A model generated the notes under the pieces. That model worked only from the letters and a program-made list of their open reading frames with translations, made no database searches and was not told the DNA's origin. A DNA stretch of 15,786 nt, taken from the NCBI GenBank assembly GCA_034096865.1, contig JAWQFJ010014700.1:1-15786 (forward strand). Reading direction: 5' to 3'. Source of the DNA: Theodoxus fluviatilis (Eukaryota; Mollusca; Gastropoda; Cycloneritida; Neritidae). The translations under genes and the position numbers were made by a program. Positions 14,880 through 15,786 of this stretch are shown piece after piece (the first letter of the stretch is position 1; each line of letters opens with the position of its first letter).

Positions 14880-15560
14880 ATACCTTGGATATCTCCCACA
14901 GCCACCATCCAGAGTTAAAACACAAACACAGCAGATAACAAATCAACAATTTAATAAGACACTCCACCTTCCAAGCACAAATCCCCAACACTCCTCCCCC
15001 AAACCATTATTCGGCCCCTCTCTGCCAAAAAAAATCAACATTCCTCCGTCAAATCACCAACACTTCTCCTCCAAAGGCGCTTTGAGTCTCACTGTGTGGG
15101 AGTATTGCGCGGTATAAAAGTTATTTATTATTATTATTATTATTAAAGCACAATTAGAATCCCCCATCGAAGCACAAATCCTCAAACTTCCACTGTCACT
15201 GCACAAACCATAACCCCTTCACAGCCACTGCATGAACCACAAACCCTTCATTGTCCAAACACTAATGACCACGACTCCTCCACCAACGCACAAATCAACA
15301 CTCTGTCAAAACAAAAAATCTTCAATATTTCACCAACCTTCCACAGTGGCTGCACATATCACAAACCCTTCACTGTTTAAGCATAAAATGACCCTTCCAC
15401 ATTCCCATAAAAACCCTGGTTAAATACCTCACTACTGGCCAAATTCTCCTGCAAAGCATACACCACATCAAGTTGCACAAAACCCACACTAATTCTGCAG
15501 GAAAACCACAACACAAAACAGACGGTGCGCACTGGCTGAACTTAATCACTAACTCCATGC
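14880..15560. repeat. CA-rich, G-poor degenerate minisatellite
   Basis: Loose repetition of ACAAACCCTTCACTGTC-like and AACACTCCTCC-like units on a strand poor in G. A clearer pair: CACAAACCCTTCATTGTCCA (from about 15238) and CACAAACCCTTCACTGTTTA (from about 15360), followed in both by ATGACC(A)C and CTCC/TTCC-rich sequence, about 122 bp apart. The 63-codon frame over it reflects this repeat, not a gene. Confidence 0.55.
15077..15144 (+). repeat. Short SINE/LINE 3' tail (GCGCTTTGAG ... (ATT)n)
   Basis: GCGCTTTGAGTC, then GTATTGCGCGGTATAAAAG and (ATT)n, resembles the widely shared 3' tail of several animal SINE/LINE families (GCGCTTTGAG ... GCGCTATATAA, then (ATT)n). Only about 68 bp is present, so it is strongly 5'-truncated. 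AAAG on both sides (15073-15076 and 15145-15148) may be a short target duplication. Confidence 0.6.
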
Positions 15561-15612
15561 TAACAATTTAAAGGGCATTTCACATGAGTTTCTGACACAC
15601 ACACATACATGC

Positions 15613-15614
<2 letters not shown>

Positions 15615-15673
<59 letters not shown>
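15615..15673. repeat. (CA)n microsatellite, about 29 units
   Basis: A pure AC tract of 59 bp, preceded by a shorter GACACACACACATACATG stretch. Frames through it are repeat translations. Confidence 0.97.
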
Positions 15674-15674
<1 letters not shown>

Positions 15675-15786
15675 CCAACAGTCAGGATAACATGAATACT
15701 AGAGAGCACTCTGAGACTGAGAACCTCCACCAAGGAAGCCACAATTTCTCTTCCATGAAGTCTAGTTCAGTTTAGCATCTGCTGGA

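Noticed and set aside
15232..15423. 63-codon frame with internally similar halves
   Set aside because: The similarity comes from the underlying CA-rich minisatellite, not from a protein repeat.

Overview
This is a gene-poor eukaryotic window, probably from a mollusc and perhaps a gastropod. The pointers are a repeat packed with TGACCTTGACCTT motifs of a kind common in molluscan genomes, many CA/GT/CT microsatellites, several miniature inverted-repeat elements, a CR1/L2-like non-LTR retrotransposon, a MULE (Mutator-like) transposon with a FLYWCH-type zinc finger, and an LTR retroelement. I see no bacterial-style operon, no rRNA or tRNA gene, no CRISPR array and no intact host gene. The species assignment is inference.

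Layout. At 1-2220 there are non-coding repeats: two related palindromic blocks in opposite orientation (about 61-185 and 1490-1573), the TGACCTT-rich element (about 512-1370), a 271-bp MITE with 71-bp arms (1661-1931) and a hairpin-rich SINE-like stretch (about 2020-2222). At 2503-2632 (minus) lies the N-terminal part of a THAP zinc finger. The stretch 2820-3560 holds only a weak candidate first exon.

From 3561 to 7527 there is one 5'-truncated, decayed CR1/L2-like retrotransposon (plus strand) that has been hit at least four times. The insertions are a 370-bp TA-flanked MITE (3672-4041), an array of CTATAG palindromes (4071-4254), a decayed MULE of about 1.85 kb (about 4323-6180, transposase on minus) and a 35-bp hairpin flanked by 6-bp direct repeats (6943-6977). 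Because the reverse transcriptase reading frame resumes after most of these, the insertion points can be placed closely.

From about 7667 to 11766 there is a non-autonomous LTR retroelement on the minus strand. The upstream LTR is 11041-11766, followed by a tRNA-Leu-type primer binding site, about 1.6 kb of internal sequence without pol, a polypurine tract, and a second LTR (7723-9425). The second LTR carries a 631-bp hAT-like MITE and a 333-bp indel. Unusually, it is followed by a second primer binding site and leader, as expected for a tandem LTR-internal-LTR-internal array that was later cut off.

From 11767 to the end the sequence is mostly unclassified AT-rich DNA with microsatellites, a diverged tandem duplication with GT tracts (13360-13770), two short SINE/LINE-type 3' tails and a CA-rich degenerate minisatellite. 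The interest of the window is its layered transposon history and several small palindromic structures, not a gene system. I found no evidence for a new multi-gene system.
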